From Candidula unifasciata (Eukaryota; Mollusca; Gastropoda; Stylommatophora; Geomitridae): a DNA stretch of 64,000 bases. The first letter of the stretch is position 1, and every line of letters begins with the position of its first letter. The translations under genes were made by a program, and so were the position numbers. The notes under the pieces are model-generated. The model saw only the letters and a list, made by a program, of their open reading frames with translations. It did no database searches and had not been told where the DNA came from. The stretch spans positions 434,001 to 498,000 of the forward strand of contig CAJHNH020001591.1 in assembly GCA_905116865.2 (NCBI GenBank). The letters run 5' to 3'. Below are positions 10,657-21,129 of this stretch, one piece after another.

Positions 10657-10926
10657 GCGTCCGTGGCTTAGGCGTTGCGAATCCGACTCGTAATTCCAAC
10701 TTACCGCGATCGAAACCCACTGCTGGCTGCGTTGATTTTTATCATGGAATGGGGCGTCGCAGGTCGACCCAGCCTAAAATGGGTACCAGGATAGATGTTC
10801 TGGGGAAGTAAAGACAACCGGCGTAATGCTGACCACATTACCCACCTAGTGCTGATTGGTCTGTAAAAATATGGGTGCTCATCCCATATGCCTGATACGC
10901 CTAAGACATAAAAAGAGATCTTTACT
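10657..10926 (+). mobile_element. SINE A/X, near full-length
   Basis: Head A (GTCCGTGGCTTAGGCGTTGC) and the sequence to CGATCGAAACCCACTGC lead into complete body X: GGTCGACCCAGCCTAAAATG, GGTACCAGG, CGGCGTAATGCTGACC, TGATTGGTCTGTAAAAATAT and a terminal AGATCTTTACTTTATA. It is the best reference copy for the A/X combination in the window. Confidence 0.75.
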
Positions 10927-10989
10927 TTATAAAACTAAATATGAGAAACATTTTTTTTTTAAATGATGGTGGTAATAGAAAAATGCTTA

Positions 10990-11322
10990 GAATACATTGG
11001 ACAGCCTAAAAGAGCAACCAAGAGGTTTTGAAAGAGGCGGGAGCCTGAAGACAACTTATCACAGACATGAGAAGGAGACAGTCATCATTTTTCGGCCATG
11101 TTATGAGAAGAGGGAAAATAGAACATGTTGTGACCACTGGAAAGATCTGTGGAAGGAGGGATAGAGGAAGACAACGAGAGAAGATGCTTGACAGTCTTGC
11201 TGCATGACATGGAGGTGTGTCGGCACACGAACTGATACATGCTGCAGGAGACCGCAGATTATGGAGAGGCATGATCGCCCACGCCAGTCGACAAAACACC
11301 TGATGATGATGATGGTGGTAAT
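10990..11322 (+). mobile_element. Non-LTR retrotransposon 3' end, RT-tail group 5
   Basis: In + frames it reads RRRQSSFFGHVMRRGKIEHV, then GRQREKMLDSLAAWHGG and WRGMIAHASRQNT, ending at a TGATGATGATGG tail. This is the extreme C-terminus of an endonuclease/reverse transcriptase ORF followed by a short simple-repeat tail. It is 5'-truncated. Confidence 0.65.
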
Positions 11323-11740
11323 AGTAAGTCATTTTTTTTTTTCCTAAATCTGGACTGCAGTCACTTTGTTTTTACCGTGAACGTCTGACAAACTCTTAAC
11401 CGGATATCGTATAGAACGTCTAAGATTGCCGCCCACTTGAACGACGTACTAATGAGAGGCGCTGTGACGATGTCTAAGTAGTTTGTATATTTGTGTGTTT
11501 AACGTTGTAGCGTACAGCAGGTTGTTTAGTCCAAGGACTGGTTTAGCGCAGATCTGGCATTTTGAGTTCCTGCAAATGTTTCATTGGGAAGTGGTGGATT
11601 TCTCTAGCCTTCCCTGTGCATATTTGTGAATAATTGTTGTCTTCTACGTGGTCGGCTTTCTCTTTTCTTCTCCCTTTCCTACTCTTTCTCCTCCTCCTCC
11701 TCATTATTCTTAGCAAACTTCTCCGCCTTTACATCCTTCT

Positions 11741-11955
11741 CTTCATCTTGGTAATCTTAGTTTCAGCTTCATCGCAAACTGGTCACCCCATAGTTGCTCC
11801 GCTCTTGTTCCAACGGAAAAAAAACACATAATGTTCATCACAGTCCCTTGCGGAAAGATTGACAGACTGCTGTCTCAGCAAATGCACTAGCATACACACG
11901 CATTAAAAGCACACTGTAGCCAACAGAAGTACTAACATCCTAAAGTGCTCCTCCT
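11741..11955 (+). repeat. Unclassified dispersed element E, partial copy
   Basis: Shares GTAATCTTAGTTTCAGCTTC, then AACACATAATGTTCATCACA and ACTGCTGTCTCAGCA, with 54885-55080 (+). The inverse of its first bases ends the - copies at 19905-20168 and 21130-21672. Confidence 0.6.
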
Positions 11956-12148
11956 CTTCTTATTCTACGTCAGATTTATCCTCATCGCCGTCTTCTTCTC
12001 CTCCTTATTCTTCTTCTACATCTTCTTCTTAGTCCCAAGAGCAAGACTCATGCAATGCACAACACTGTCATCACAAGGATGAGGAGCGAACGTTGGTCTC
12101 ATCTTATTTTTTCCATTACTCAATATAATAAACTCTTATACTGCGCCA

Positions 12149-12905
12149 CCACTCCCCTTCCCTATACCCCTTCAGCCACATCGATCACTAAATCCCCTTC
12201 CCTATACCCCTCTAGCCATATCTATCGGCAACTCCCCCTTCCCTATACATCTATCGGTAACTCCCCTTCCCTCTACCCCTCTAGCCTCATCTATAGGTAA
12301 CTTCCCTTCCCTATACCCTCTAGCCACATCTATCGGTAACTCCCCTTCCCTCTACCCCTCTAGCTACATCTATTAATAACTCCCCTTCCGTTTACCCCTC
12401 TAGCCTCATCTATCGCTAACTTCCCTTCCCTACACCCCTCTAGCCACATCTATCGGCAACTCCCCTTCCCTCTACCTCTCTAGCCTCATCTATCGGTAAC
12501 TTCCCTTCCCTATACCCCTCTAGCCACATCTATCGGTAACTCCCCTTCCCTATACCCTCTAGCCACATCTATCGGTAACTTCCCTTCCCTACACCCCTCT
12601 AGCCACATCTATCGGCAACTCCCCTTCCCTATACCCTCTCTAGCCCCATCTATCGGTAACTCCCCTTCCCTATACCCTCTCTAGCCACATCTATCGGCAA
12701 CTCCCCTTCCCTATACCCTCTCTAGCCACATCTATCGGCAACTCCCCTTCCCTATACCCTCTCTAGCCACATCTATCGGTAACTTCCCTTCCCTATACCC
12801 CTCTAGCCTCATTTATCGGTATCTTCCCTTCCCTATACCCTCTCTAGCCACATCTATCGGCAACTCCCCTTCCCTATACCATCTCTAGCCACATCTATCG
12901 GCAAC
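12149..12905. repeat. 40-bp tandem array, about 19 copies
   Basis: Unit close to CATCTATCGGTAACTCCCCT followed by TCCCTATACCCCTCTAGCCA. Copies vary at few sites (GGCAAC or GGTAAC, CTCCCC or TTCCC, one-base length changes in TACCC(C)TCT). C+T-rich on the + strand. No spacers, so not CRISPR. Frames through it are artefacts. Confidence 0.95.
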
Positions 12906-13108
12906 ACACTAGTATTTTATACTGCGACAGGCGCATTTCAGTTTCTTATTTAGTCACTTGGTGACGTCATCAGAAATATGCGCGTTGACAAAAATAAAAC
13001 ATGGGGGTGTGGGGTGCCTCAGCCTCTCATAAATATTCTTAGGTCCTCTGCCTTATTTAAGTGCACAATAATAACAGTAATAATATGCTGACATTAAATG
13101 TATTATAG

Positions 13109-13262
13109 TTAGCTGCGTATCCTTTACAGTTCGTTTCCACAACCAATCCCAGCCTTGTTTGGCAGTTTGTGGTTGTTGTAGGCAAGTTTGACGTTCAGTA
13201 GTTTGCCCCTGCTACTAAACGGTCGGCTCTCGATACCAGTGTCGAAAGTAACGCAAGCCGTT
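13109..13262 (-). mobile_element. SINE A/Y, body fragment
   Basis: Body Y in reverse (GCTGCGTATCCTTTACAG, AACCAATCCCAGCC, GTAGGCAAGTTTGACG, CGGTCGGCTCTCGATACCA). Head A is missing. It abuts a D/W SINE at 13272. Confidence 0.65.
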
Positions 13263-13271
13263 CTGTTGCCA

Positions 13272-13475
13272 AATCGCTAGCTCAGTTAGTTAATACCTGA
13301 TTGCGTGGCGACCGGGTTACGAACTCCTTGTTGTCCGGGTTCACGCCCAGGGGTAGGCAGAAAAAGCCACGTTTCTCCCAGACATACGGTATCTATCATG
13401 GAATCAAGGCCGAAGGGTTGCGATATCCATTCTACAGATCCAAAGGGTTAACAACTTATGGTTTCTGGATATTTA
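13272..13475 (+). mobile_element. SINE D/W copy
   Basis: Head D has the most tRNA-like A-box in the family (CTAGCTCAGTTAGTTAATAC) and a GTCCGGGTTCACGCCC B-box region. Body W follows: TAGGCAGAAAAAGCCACG, TTTCTCCCAGACATACGG, GAATCAAGGCCGAAGGGTTG, CGATATCCAT and GGTTTCTGGATA. Confidence 0.75.
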
Positions 13476-13539
13476 AAGTTCCCCTTTGCGAATTTTCGAG
13501 AGGGGATTTGAGGGAGAACGGGTTGAGGTTTACCTACCC

Positions 13540-13595
13540 CCCAACTTCCCCCCCCCCTCCCCCCCCCCCCCCCCCCCCTTTTCAAAAAAAAAATT
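13540..13595. repeat. Poly-C then poly-A tract
   Basis: About 30 C with few interruptions, then TTTTC and nine A, just 5' of a reverse-transcriptase fragment. Confidence 0.85.
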
Positions 13596-13619
13596 AGTCA
13601 AACTTGGGAGAGGGATTAC

Positions 13620-14270
13620 AAAGAAAACCGACCCTCCAAAATGCAACATCAAAGTAAATGGGAGAAACCTCAAGCAAGTTGATATGTTGAAGTACTTGAG
13701 TACCCTGACAACATCAAATGGAAGATGTATTAGGGAAGTTAAATGTCGAGTAGCTCAAGTAAATGCAGCATTTTGCAAAATGAAGATTATTTTAGGCAAC
13801 CTTTCTTTGACAGTTGAGCGGAGAAAGATAATTCTTAAAAGTTATATAAATCCTGTATTGATATACGGATGTGAACCATGGACAGTTGATAAATTAGTGA
13901 AAACTTTTTTGGAAGCTGCGCAGATGTGGTTTTATAGACGAATGATGAGAATACCCTGGACAGATACAAAGAATAATGAGGATGTCTTGAAAGAAACTGA
14001 CTCACGAAGAAAACTGATTGCTCACATCAGAAAGAGACACTCTGCATTTTTTTGGGTCATGTGATGAGAAGGAGAAAACTGGAGTACATCGTGACGGTAG
14101 AAAAGTTGGAGGAGAGGCAGATGGAGACCGAGAGAACAGATGCTGGACGGTTTGACATCATGGCATGGAAGATCGTCTGTGTCAGAGTTGATTGAAAGTA
14201 CACGAGACAGAAGGTTGTGGATAGACATGACTATCAACGCCACACGGCATGGATTTTGAGGAGAAGGAGA
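13620..14270 (+). pseudogene. Non-LTR reverse transcriptase 3' portion, RT-tail group 5
   Basis: The longest RT remnant. The + frame carries VDMLKYLSTLTTSNGRCIRE, then AAFCKMKIILGNLSL, KSYINPVLIYGCEPWTV and RRMMRIPWTDTKNNEDVLKE. These are the post-catalytic connection/thumb region of RTE/jockey-type endonuclease-RT proteins. The frame breaks after SAFFWVM (about 14064). The same match continues in another frame (GHVMRRRKLEYIVTVEKLE) to about 14260. It is 5'-truncated with a frameshift, so inactive. Confidence 0.75.
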
Positions 14271-14401
14271 AGAAGAAGAGAGATATGTCAGCTCACCTTA
14301 AAGATATGGGGTTCTCAAAACGTCTGAACCCCCAAGTTACGATGGTCCTGCTTCAACGTCCACATTTCTTAAAAATTAAATTAACAAATGCTTTTCCCCG
14401 C

Positions 14402-14625
14402 TTTGAGGCGTATTGCGCATATGGGGCCAGACCTATATTTTGTAGACCGATCGGCACTTGGTGGATGATTTGGCCGACATCACGCCGGCCACCCTTACTT
14501 CCCAGGATTGTACCTGGTACCCTCTCAATGATGGGTTGACCTGGGAGTCAATGTCATTTAAAAAAAAAAAAAGTCTGGCTCAGTCAGGTCTCGAACCCAC
14601 GACCTTTCGACCAACAGGCGAGTGT
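14402..14625 (-). mobile_element. SINE B/X copy
   Basis: Reverse orientation. Body X (TATTTTGTAGACCGATCGGC, ACATCACGCCGGCC, CTGGTACC) is followed by an A-tract and the reversed head B (CTCGAACCCACGACCTTTCG, ACAGGCGAG). The outer part of the head is lost. Confidence 0.7.
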
Positions 14626-14629
14626 AATT

Positions 14630-15180
14630 TCCCTGCTCTCGTGTTGTTTAACCATATATATATATATATATATATTGCGCTTCAGATAGTGTTTTTTTTT
14701 TTTTTTTGCACCAGCTCTTAAAGGGGCGGTCGACACGTTGTGTTGTGGTTTCCAGCAAGGCTGGGATATCTGCACTTTTCATTTCAAGAAATCCGATTTC
14801 AGCAACCTCGCTATTAAACTAATAAATCGTATTTTACGACATTCTTGTGTGTTTGGGAGAGGGGAAAAAAAGGGGGGGGGGGTCAATTAACACCCCTCCC
14901 AACGGGGAGCCCTCTGGGTCTATAAAGATCCAGCTAATTAACATCGGTGTCTCCTTTTATATGAAAATAGTTTCTTTGTTCATTTACGACGAAAAGTGGG
15001 TGGGTGTAATGCTCGTTAGTTTTATGTGTCTTTCTGTGATAAATGCTCTAGTATTTGTAAAGGTAAAGCGGCCTTGAAATTTTAATTTCAGAAAGAGGAA
15101 GGACATTAAATAACATCCTTTTCAAACAAAGCGCTCCCCAAAAAAGCCGATTGTTCGCCAGCTTATTTGAAAACTTGGCC
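14630..15180. other. Low-complexity spacer upstream of the myosin start
   Basis: Contains an (AT)n run at 14654-14675, a T-run at 14690-14707 and a G-run near 14872. No repeat family or exon recognised. Confidence 0.4.
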
Positions 15181-15190
15181 CAAACAAGAC

Positions 15191-15200
15191 ACCATACTTG
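15191..15200 (+). other. Possible 5' UTR exon end of the myosin gene
   Basis: CATACTTG/GTGAGT at 15193-15206 is a near-consensus splice donor. It lies 130 bp before the CTTCATTACAG acceptor-like site at 15320-15330 that immediately precedes the start codon. A short untranslated first exon would fit, but no promoter element was identified. Confidence 0.3.
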
Positions 15201-15337
15201 GTGAGTTTCCTAAGCGTGGACACAACGGCGGTGTTTGGGTTCTCTGAGTGAGTCAGCCGTGCCGGGTAAAAGGAACATGGATTGCGTGTGATACTGTGAA
15301 ATATTTTCTAGGATTAATTCTTCATTACAGAATCAAA

Positions 15338-15377
15338 ATGTCTTCCGTTTACGGGAACCACGATTTAGCTTCTCAAG
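15338..15377 (+). CDS. Unconventional myosin, coding exon 1 (start)
   Basis: ATG in the context TCAAAATG opens MSSVYGNHDLASQ plus one base (G), then a strong donor GTAAGC at 15378. The leftover G completes a glycine codon with the first two bases of the exon at 22526. The join gives ASQGVRPTDGVRDM, so phase and sequence agree. The peptide before the motor is very short, with no SH3-like N-terminal subdomain or kinase domain. An extra exon in the 7.1-kb intron cannot be excluded. The start was chosen because it is the only in-phase ATG exon found upstream with a good donor. Confidence 0.6.
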
Positions 15378-15380
15378 GTA

Positions 15381-16117
15381 AGCGAATAAGTACATACAAT
15401 TAGATATGAAAACTTAATGTTATGTAAATTAAGGCGCTGGCCCCAGCCGCTGTTATGACCCGGGTTTGGGGTCACGAGCAACCGTCTGCTGTGTTATCGC
15501 TTCGGACAAAGTACCCGAGCATTTCTGAGGCGATACTTTTTTTCCCCTAGTCCTGACATTTCTTTCTTCGTTGAACCGAGTCTTTGAAATGCCGAAATCA
15601 GAGATCAGCCACACGTTTGTAAAAGATACAGAAAATTTTTTAGAACCGGTAACATGTTGGATATAATTTACAAGCCAATTAGGCCTTTGAATAAAATGTA
15701 AGAGGGAGAGAGCGGGTGGGACTGGAGAATGAGGTGGTTTCAATGTTCGCTGCGGGGGGGAGATGTTAACTTTCAAGTCTTTCAGTACAATAAAGTCGTT
15801 TAAAAGACATGTATATATTTTCCTCTCTGTATTTATTTAGCGCCGGGTAATATCAAATAAAAATCGCCAGAAAATACATTTATATTTAAGCATCGGTCGT
15901 TGTTGTTGGCTGTTAGCACCAGATAAATGAGGTGGTTTATTGTTTTCTGTTGGGGGTTTAGAATACCGACTACTGGATGATGAGTAATGAAGTGACGAGG
16001 AAACTTGAGGCAACAGAGATAGGGTTTTGGGGAAAGAATGTTGAGAATATAATGGCCAGAAAAATCAAATACAGATTGTGCTGTCGAGAGCTGCGAGTGT
16101 TAGTTTCATGGCCGGCT
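15381..16117. other. Intron sequence without recognised feature
   Basis: First part of myosin intron 1. A 107-codon - strand frame (15453-15776) shows no motif. Confidence 0.45.
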
Positions 16118-16790
16118 GGGCATAGGGGCCCTATGGTAATTTGTATGTCAAGCGAGTGGTTGTCGTAGGGGGCCTCATGGTAATTTGTATGTCAAGCGAG
16201 TGGTTGTCGTAGGGGGCCTCATGATAATTTGTTTGTCAAGTGAGTGGTTGTCTTAGGGGGCCTCATGGTAATTTGTATGTCAGGCGAGTGGTTGTCGTAG
16301 GGGGCCCTATGGTAATTTGTTTGTCAAGTGAGTGGTTGTCGTAGGGGGCCCTATGGTAATTTGTTTGTCAAGTGAGTGGTTGTCGTAGGGGGCCCTATGG
16401 TAATTTGTTTGTCAAGTGAGTGGTTGTCGTAGGGGGCCTCATGATAATTTGTCAAGCGAGTGGTTGTCATAGGGGGTCCCATGGTAATTTGTATGTCAAG
16501 AAAGTGGTTGTCGTATTGGCCCCCATGATAATCTGTGTATGTCAAGCGAGTGGTTGTCGTAGGGGGCCTCATGGTAATGTGTATATCAAGTCAGTGGTTG
16601 TCGTAGGGGGCCCCATGATAATCTGTGTATATCAAACGAGTGGTTGTCGTAAGGGGCCCCATGATATTCTGTGTATGTCAAGCGAGTGGTTGTCGTAGGG
16701 GACCCCATGATAATGTGTATGTCAAGCAAGTGGTTGTCGTAGGGGGCCCCATGATAATGTGTATGTCAAGCGAGTGGTTGTCGTATGGGC
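16118..16790. repeat. 44-bp tandem array, about 15 copies
   Basis: Unit close to GTCAAGCGAGTGGTTGTCGT followed by AGGGGGCC(C/T)(C/T)ATGGTAATTT and GTAT. Left copies favour CTATGGTAATTTGTTT; right copies favour CCCCATGATAATGTGTAT, so variants are regionally sorted. All-frame openness produces spurious 60-90 codon ORFs. Confidence 0.95.
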
Positions 16791-16884
16791 CTCAGCTCAC
16801 TGTTTTGCTCGGGGGCCCATAATGCTGTTAAGACGGCTCATGTCTTTTTCACATTGTGAACAAGAAATAATTGGGAGGATGTTA

Positions 16885-17835
16885 AGTACGAGGGGAAATC
16901 AATAAGTACGTCACAAATGGTAAAAGCTAAAGACGATAACACTGTCCCTTTTTTTACCATAATTTCCACCAACATTGATGCACTTGTCTCATCGTTGTAT
17001 CAGTCTTCCTAAACTTGCTGCATAGAACTGTGTTTTCCAAACAACATTTTCACTTCACATTCAACTTCTGCATCATTCATGAAATGCTTCACTCTAAGGT
17101 GGGTTTTCGCCAGACCAAACAGGTGGAAATCGCTAGGAGCTGAATTCAAGTATAACATTAACTATCAATCACTCTAGGTCAGCAGCTCGACCTTGAAACA
17201 TTAACGGTTTCTGCAACATGTCAGTATGCGGCAAAATACTGATTAATAAACATGACTACGTCGTTATTTCAAAATTATCCAGCAGTCACCTGAGCGGTAG
17301 CATCCATATATAATAATCCTGCATCATGCAGAGGGGGCAGTTACACCCCCGCAGGTTGAGCCGCACTAGGACATAAACGTCCACCTCTTTTGACTTCTTC
17401 ACCGCGAATCCCTTCTAGATTCGGTTACCTAACATACACAAGTAACCCTTATGACGTCTTTTTTTTTTCTTAGTCAATATTGGTGTGTTTAATGCATGAT
17501 CTGCACGTTACAGCATCCATGATTCATTTACAGTAATAATCATGTTCAGCATATCTTCTCCTTCAGCTCTTTATCGACATAGATGCTGCAAGGACAGATC
17601 TGATCGGTTCATTTTATGTTCGTCTATCAATTGTCTGAGTACTCACCTTGAGATCACAGTTAAATTTCAATCGATCATGCATTATGTTGTATGCTGAATC
17701 ATATAAGGACCCTATTGCATCTGCTACAGATTCAACCGTTACTCCCTTGTCACCTCTAATAATCTCTTTCACCCACTGCATGTATGCGTCTCTTGCAATA
17801 AGACGATCGTATCGGACTTCATAAAATATTTTAGA
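16885..17835 (-). pseudogene. mariner-family transposase relic
   Basis: On the - strand, near 17800-17640, it reads VKEIIRGDKGVTVESVADAI, then SAYNIMHDRLKF (N-terminal helix-turn-helix-like part). Near 17140-16950 it reads SAPSDFHLFGLAKTHLRVKH, then FMNDAEVE (the mariner (A)PSDFHLFG landmark). It ends beside AAATCAATAAGTACGTCA, a plausible terminal repeat. The centre (about 17150-17460) is scrambled and frames are broken. Confidence 0.75.
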
Positions 17836-17968
17836 GCTTCGTTATAATTTTTTGTGTTATAATTTTTTTAAAAATTTAAAAAACAGCTGTGCGCCATTTT
17901 TCGGGATAAACATTTGTCAGCATAAACATGAAGCATTTAATTATGAATGTTCTTTGTAGGCAGCCCTT

Positions 17969-17974
<6 letters not shown>

Positions 17975-18001
<27 letters not shown>
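17975..18001. repeat. Poly-A tract
   Basis: Uninterrupted A run of about 30 bases. No retroposed sequence was recognised on its 5' side. Confidence 0.85.
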
Positions 18002-18003
<2 letters not shown>

Positions 18004-18276
18004 GCGCACAACAGCACGTTGTTCTTTGAGGGTACACTCCTTAAGTACAGTTGTCATTTTGTTTCTGTGTTGCGGATGCGCATGCAACACCTAGCGCCAC
18101 CTAACGGACGAAGACATAAAGTTCGATGTTGCTGTCACCTAATGACACAAACCACCAACTACATTTTCCTGCCATCGCATAACCATTTGTGACTTACTTA
18201 TTGACTTCATCTCGTATATTTGGGGGTGACTGAAAATTTGCCGCACCAAGTACCATCTGACTTTGCTACGCCACTG

Positions 18277-18277
<1 letters not shown>

Positions 18278-18346
<69 letters not shown>
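18278..18346. repeat. (CT)n microsatellite
   Basis: Interrupted by three TTT steps. It creates LSLSLS / RERERE frames on either strand. Confidence 0.95.
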
Positions 18347-18536
18347 TGTGTCGCTGTCTTCTCTTTCTGTTACCCCTAATACACTCATTCTGGCCGTCGC
18401 GGTGTGGCCGAGTCACCCCAGCTAGCCACAAGTCGTGACTTCTCGACGTCGATTCTCTTGTCCTCAGTTATCTCCATGAACTGGTCTCATGCCAACACTT
18501 GGCCATTGATCTGTCTCACCATCCTTCACATAATTC

Positions 18537-18656
18537 CCACCATTTCCAGAATGTTCTCTGGCATTCTAAATCCTCACCATTTCCAGAATGTTCTCTGACA
18601 TTCTAGATTGTAACCATTTCCAGAATGTTCTCTGGCATTCTAGATTGTCACCATTC
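18537..18656. repeat. About 40-bp tandem repeat, three copies
   Basis: Unit ACCATTTCCAGAATGTTCTC, then TGGCATTCTA and a variable link. A related single copy (TTTCTAGAATGTTCTCTGGT) lies at 20815-20836 next to a mariner fragment. Confidence 0.75.
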
Positions 18657-18977
18657 TCCCGATCCTCAGCCCTCTCCTCTTTCTCTGTGTGTATGTGCCT
18701 TTTAATGTGCCTCTCCCCATTTTCATTCATCTCTTTTCTCTCTCACCCCATCTCAGGGATTCCGAAATTTCGTGGGGAGTTCCCGGAAAAGTCCAATATT
18801 TTGAGTGGGGAGGGGGGGGGGGGTATTAGTGTCAATCGGTCTTCATTTCACACCACAACACTCCTACACTATTGGACCTTTCCGGAAACTCCCCATAAAA
18901 TCTCGAAATCCCCGTTATCGGGTGAAATAAAAGAAAAGAACCCACGCATTTTCTCCAAGCTCTCTTTCTCCCCCTAC

Positions 18978-18982
18978 CCCCC

Positions 18983-19060
<78 letters not shown>
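18978..19060. repeat. Poly-C followed by (CT)n
   Basis: About 17 C then about 34 CT units. Confidence 0.95.
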
Positions 19061-19068
<8 letters not shown>

Positions 19069-19486
19069 GTGTCTCTCGTGTGTATGCAATTTTTGATAAC
19101 TTTTATTTTTCCCTACATTCCTATCATTCTCACTTCTACAGTTCCTCCCCTCTCAAACTGGTAGCTTCCTTTAGTAGAACACTTAATGCTGTTCGATTAA
19201 TACCGGGTTCCTGGTAGGATCCTGTTTCATGACCCCACGTCTACAGACTAAACCCAGCCTCGGAAAATAAACCTCATAGAAGAGACTGTCGATGTGACCT
19301 TGACATCATCTATCATTTAGAGCCGTGTTGTCACGACAACGGACCTAGCCTCACGTTCCCCGTATGCCAGTATGGCGTGGAAACAGTTTGGTTTGGTTTG
19401 GTCTATACTTCTCTGGTATTCTTCCATCGATCATACAAGAAAACCTTTCGCCCTCGAGCGGATAGCCAGTTAGACGTACTGGGCTA

Positions 19487-19730
19487 GTGGATAATATCGA
19501 ATCCCTGACACTAACACGATTGCGTGACATGGGAGTTAAGCATGGTGAAGCACGTCTTTGCCGTCTGCGAGGCCGAGAAAGGAGACAATATAACCAGCTT
19601 CTCATGGGGACAATTAGTATAAGTACTTTGGAGTGGCTGCTGCTTCGGAGGACTGCGCACGCATGGGTATGCTCAATGTGCAGTGACGTCGATTGTGATA
19701 ACAAAACACAAAATAACATTTTGTAGGAAG
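19487..19730 (+). mobile_element. LINE ORF C-terminal remnant (WxCxxC)
   Basis: The + frame LRDMGVKHGEARLCRLRGRE, then RRQYNQLLMGTISISTLEWL and AWVCSMCSDVDC, ends at a stop. This is the best preserved of four related remnants in the window. Confidence 0.6.
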
Positions 19731-19904
19731 TCGGCATTCCGAAACCCAAGTTCAAGGTGTCTCCTTCGTGCCAAAGAACTGCATGGCTGTTGGGTGAACA
19801 GTCGTTAACGAAGGCAGTCAGGTCGTTGTAGGGGCGACGCCTGCTGGTGGATGTAATGTCCTAAGTCCCTTTCCCAGCTAATAGTGAGGGTACTGCTGGG
19901 GTGA

Positions 19905-20168
19905 CCATTTGTTAACCCCTCACATAATGCTTCAAGTCACAGTGGACGCTAGGCACGGCCACTTTTTTTTTTTTAGCCGTGGCAGTTCTGCCAGGCGGTG
20001 GCCGTTGCATTTTTGCTCCATTTGTAGACTGGGAGGATATGGTTTCGTCACCCAGCTTCTGAGTTGAGTGCATGGTGTGACACTGTGAGCTACGAGTGTT
20101 TTTCGTTGGCACAGGAGCGGAGCAACAATGGGGTGACCCGTTTGCTATGATGCTGAAACTAGGATTAC
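19905..20168 (-). repeat. Element E, internally deleted copy
   Basis: Holds both ends of element E on the - strand: GGTGACCCGTTTGCTATGAT and TGAAACTAGGA at one side, and TGGCCGTTGCATTTTTGCTC with CTTCTGAGTTGAGTGCATGG at the other. The middle seen at 21310-21600 is missing. Confidence 0.6.
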
Positions 20169-20374
20169 CAGATTACCAGATTACCAGCCAGTTAGAGTTA
20201 CCAGCAACGCTGAGCGAAATTGCTACAATAAAGATATCTTGAAACATTACGTAATAGTTTATGATTTATTATAATGGCTTTAATGAGCTTACGTTGCAAT
20301 AAAACACAATTTTCCCTCATAAGAAATAAAATGCTAGGTGAAACGAGGAAATATTCACTCAGGAACGATGATAT

Positions 20375-20650
20375 CAGGTACAGAATATGTACTGAACTTT
20401 AAAGGTAGACAAAAAGTCAAAAGGTTTGGTCATGTAATAAGATTGGCATCCAACAGGGCACCATAGAGAACATTGTTGTACATATACAGTGATAACAGAC
20501 CTAGAGGTCGACCATGCAGATGATGGACCACAGAAATATCAGAGACACTGGGGAGTACTATATACGAAGTGAACAAAAGAGCCCGTTCTGGAGATCTCTT
20601 CCTATCCTGACGCCGCGAGGCATTCCAGGAGTAGAGAAAAGAAGAAGAAA
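20375..20650 (+). mobile_element. Non-LTR retrotransposon 3' end, RT-tail group 6
   Basis: + frames read RFGHVIRLASNRAP, then the RPRGRPC and W landmarks. It ends in CGCCGCGAGGCATTCCAGGA followed by a GAA-rich tail. Frameshifted and 5'-truncated. Confidence 0.55.
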
Positions 20651-20674
20651 AATACAATTGTCTGGGTACCCACC

Positions 20675-20800
20675 TTCAGCACTCTGTTACATTTCAATTG
20701 ATCATGTGTGTTGTTGTATGCTGAACCATATAAGCACCTTATTGCAGCTGCTACAGAGTCAACCGTTACTCCCCTGTCACCTCCTAATCACCATCCTTCC
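20675..20800 (-). mobile_element. mariner N-terminal fragment
   Basis: The - strand reads RGDRGVTVDSVAAAIRCLYG, then SAYN. This closely matches the N-terminal segment of the relic at 16885-17835, so the same mariner family hit the locus twice or was copied. Confidence 0.6.
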
Positions 20801-20879
20801 CAAGATTCTCACCCTTTCTAGAATGTTCTCTGGTATTAGATGCAAACTTTTCCGGTCATATGAAAAGGTCAACTAGCCT

Positions 20880-21070
20880 CTCTGCGGCGAGGTCACCGGC
20901 TGTAAACTCCATCGGATTTCTGGTTGTTCGCCCACTTCTGGACTGGCCTTTTTTAAGGATCTGAGTTTTATGAACACATCCGTTTTACAGATCTCCCTTA
21001 TTTGTGTTCTTTGCGTATACGGCGTTCCGACTTCGAAGGAAGCATCGAAATCATCTACGTTGCTCAGACC
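20880..21070 (-). mobile_element. CxC-peptide repeat, diverged copy
   Basis: Begins GAGGTCACCGGCTGTAAACT and carries CATCCGTTTTACAGATCTCC. The cysteine-peptide section is weak. Confidence 0.5.
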
Positions 21071-21129
21071 TCCAGTTGGGATCCTGTTTGGGTATAATGG
21101 TCTTAATCTGTATGAGCTTTGGTGCACCA

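Noticed and set aside
13280..13350. tRNA gene (CTAGCTCAGTTAGTTAATAC)
   Set aside because: The same head begins four other D/W SINE copies with identical downstream body W, and no cloverleaf with a matching acceptor stem forms.
16351..16822. 60-90 codon frames in the 44-bp array
   Set aside because: Shadows of the tandem repeat. No start context or conserved motif.
18588..19217. 209-codon + frame
   Set aside because: Half is a CT array. The remainder has no motif and includes a poly-G/poly-C pair.
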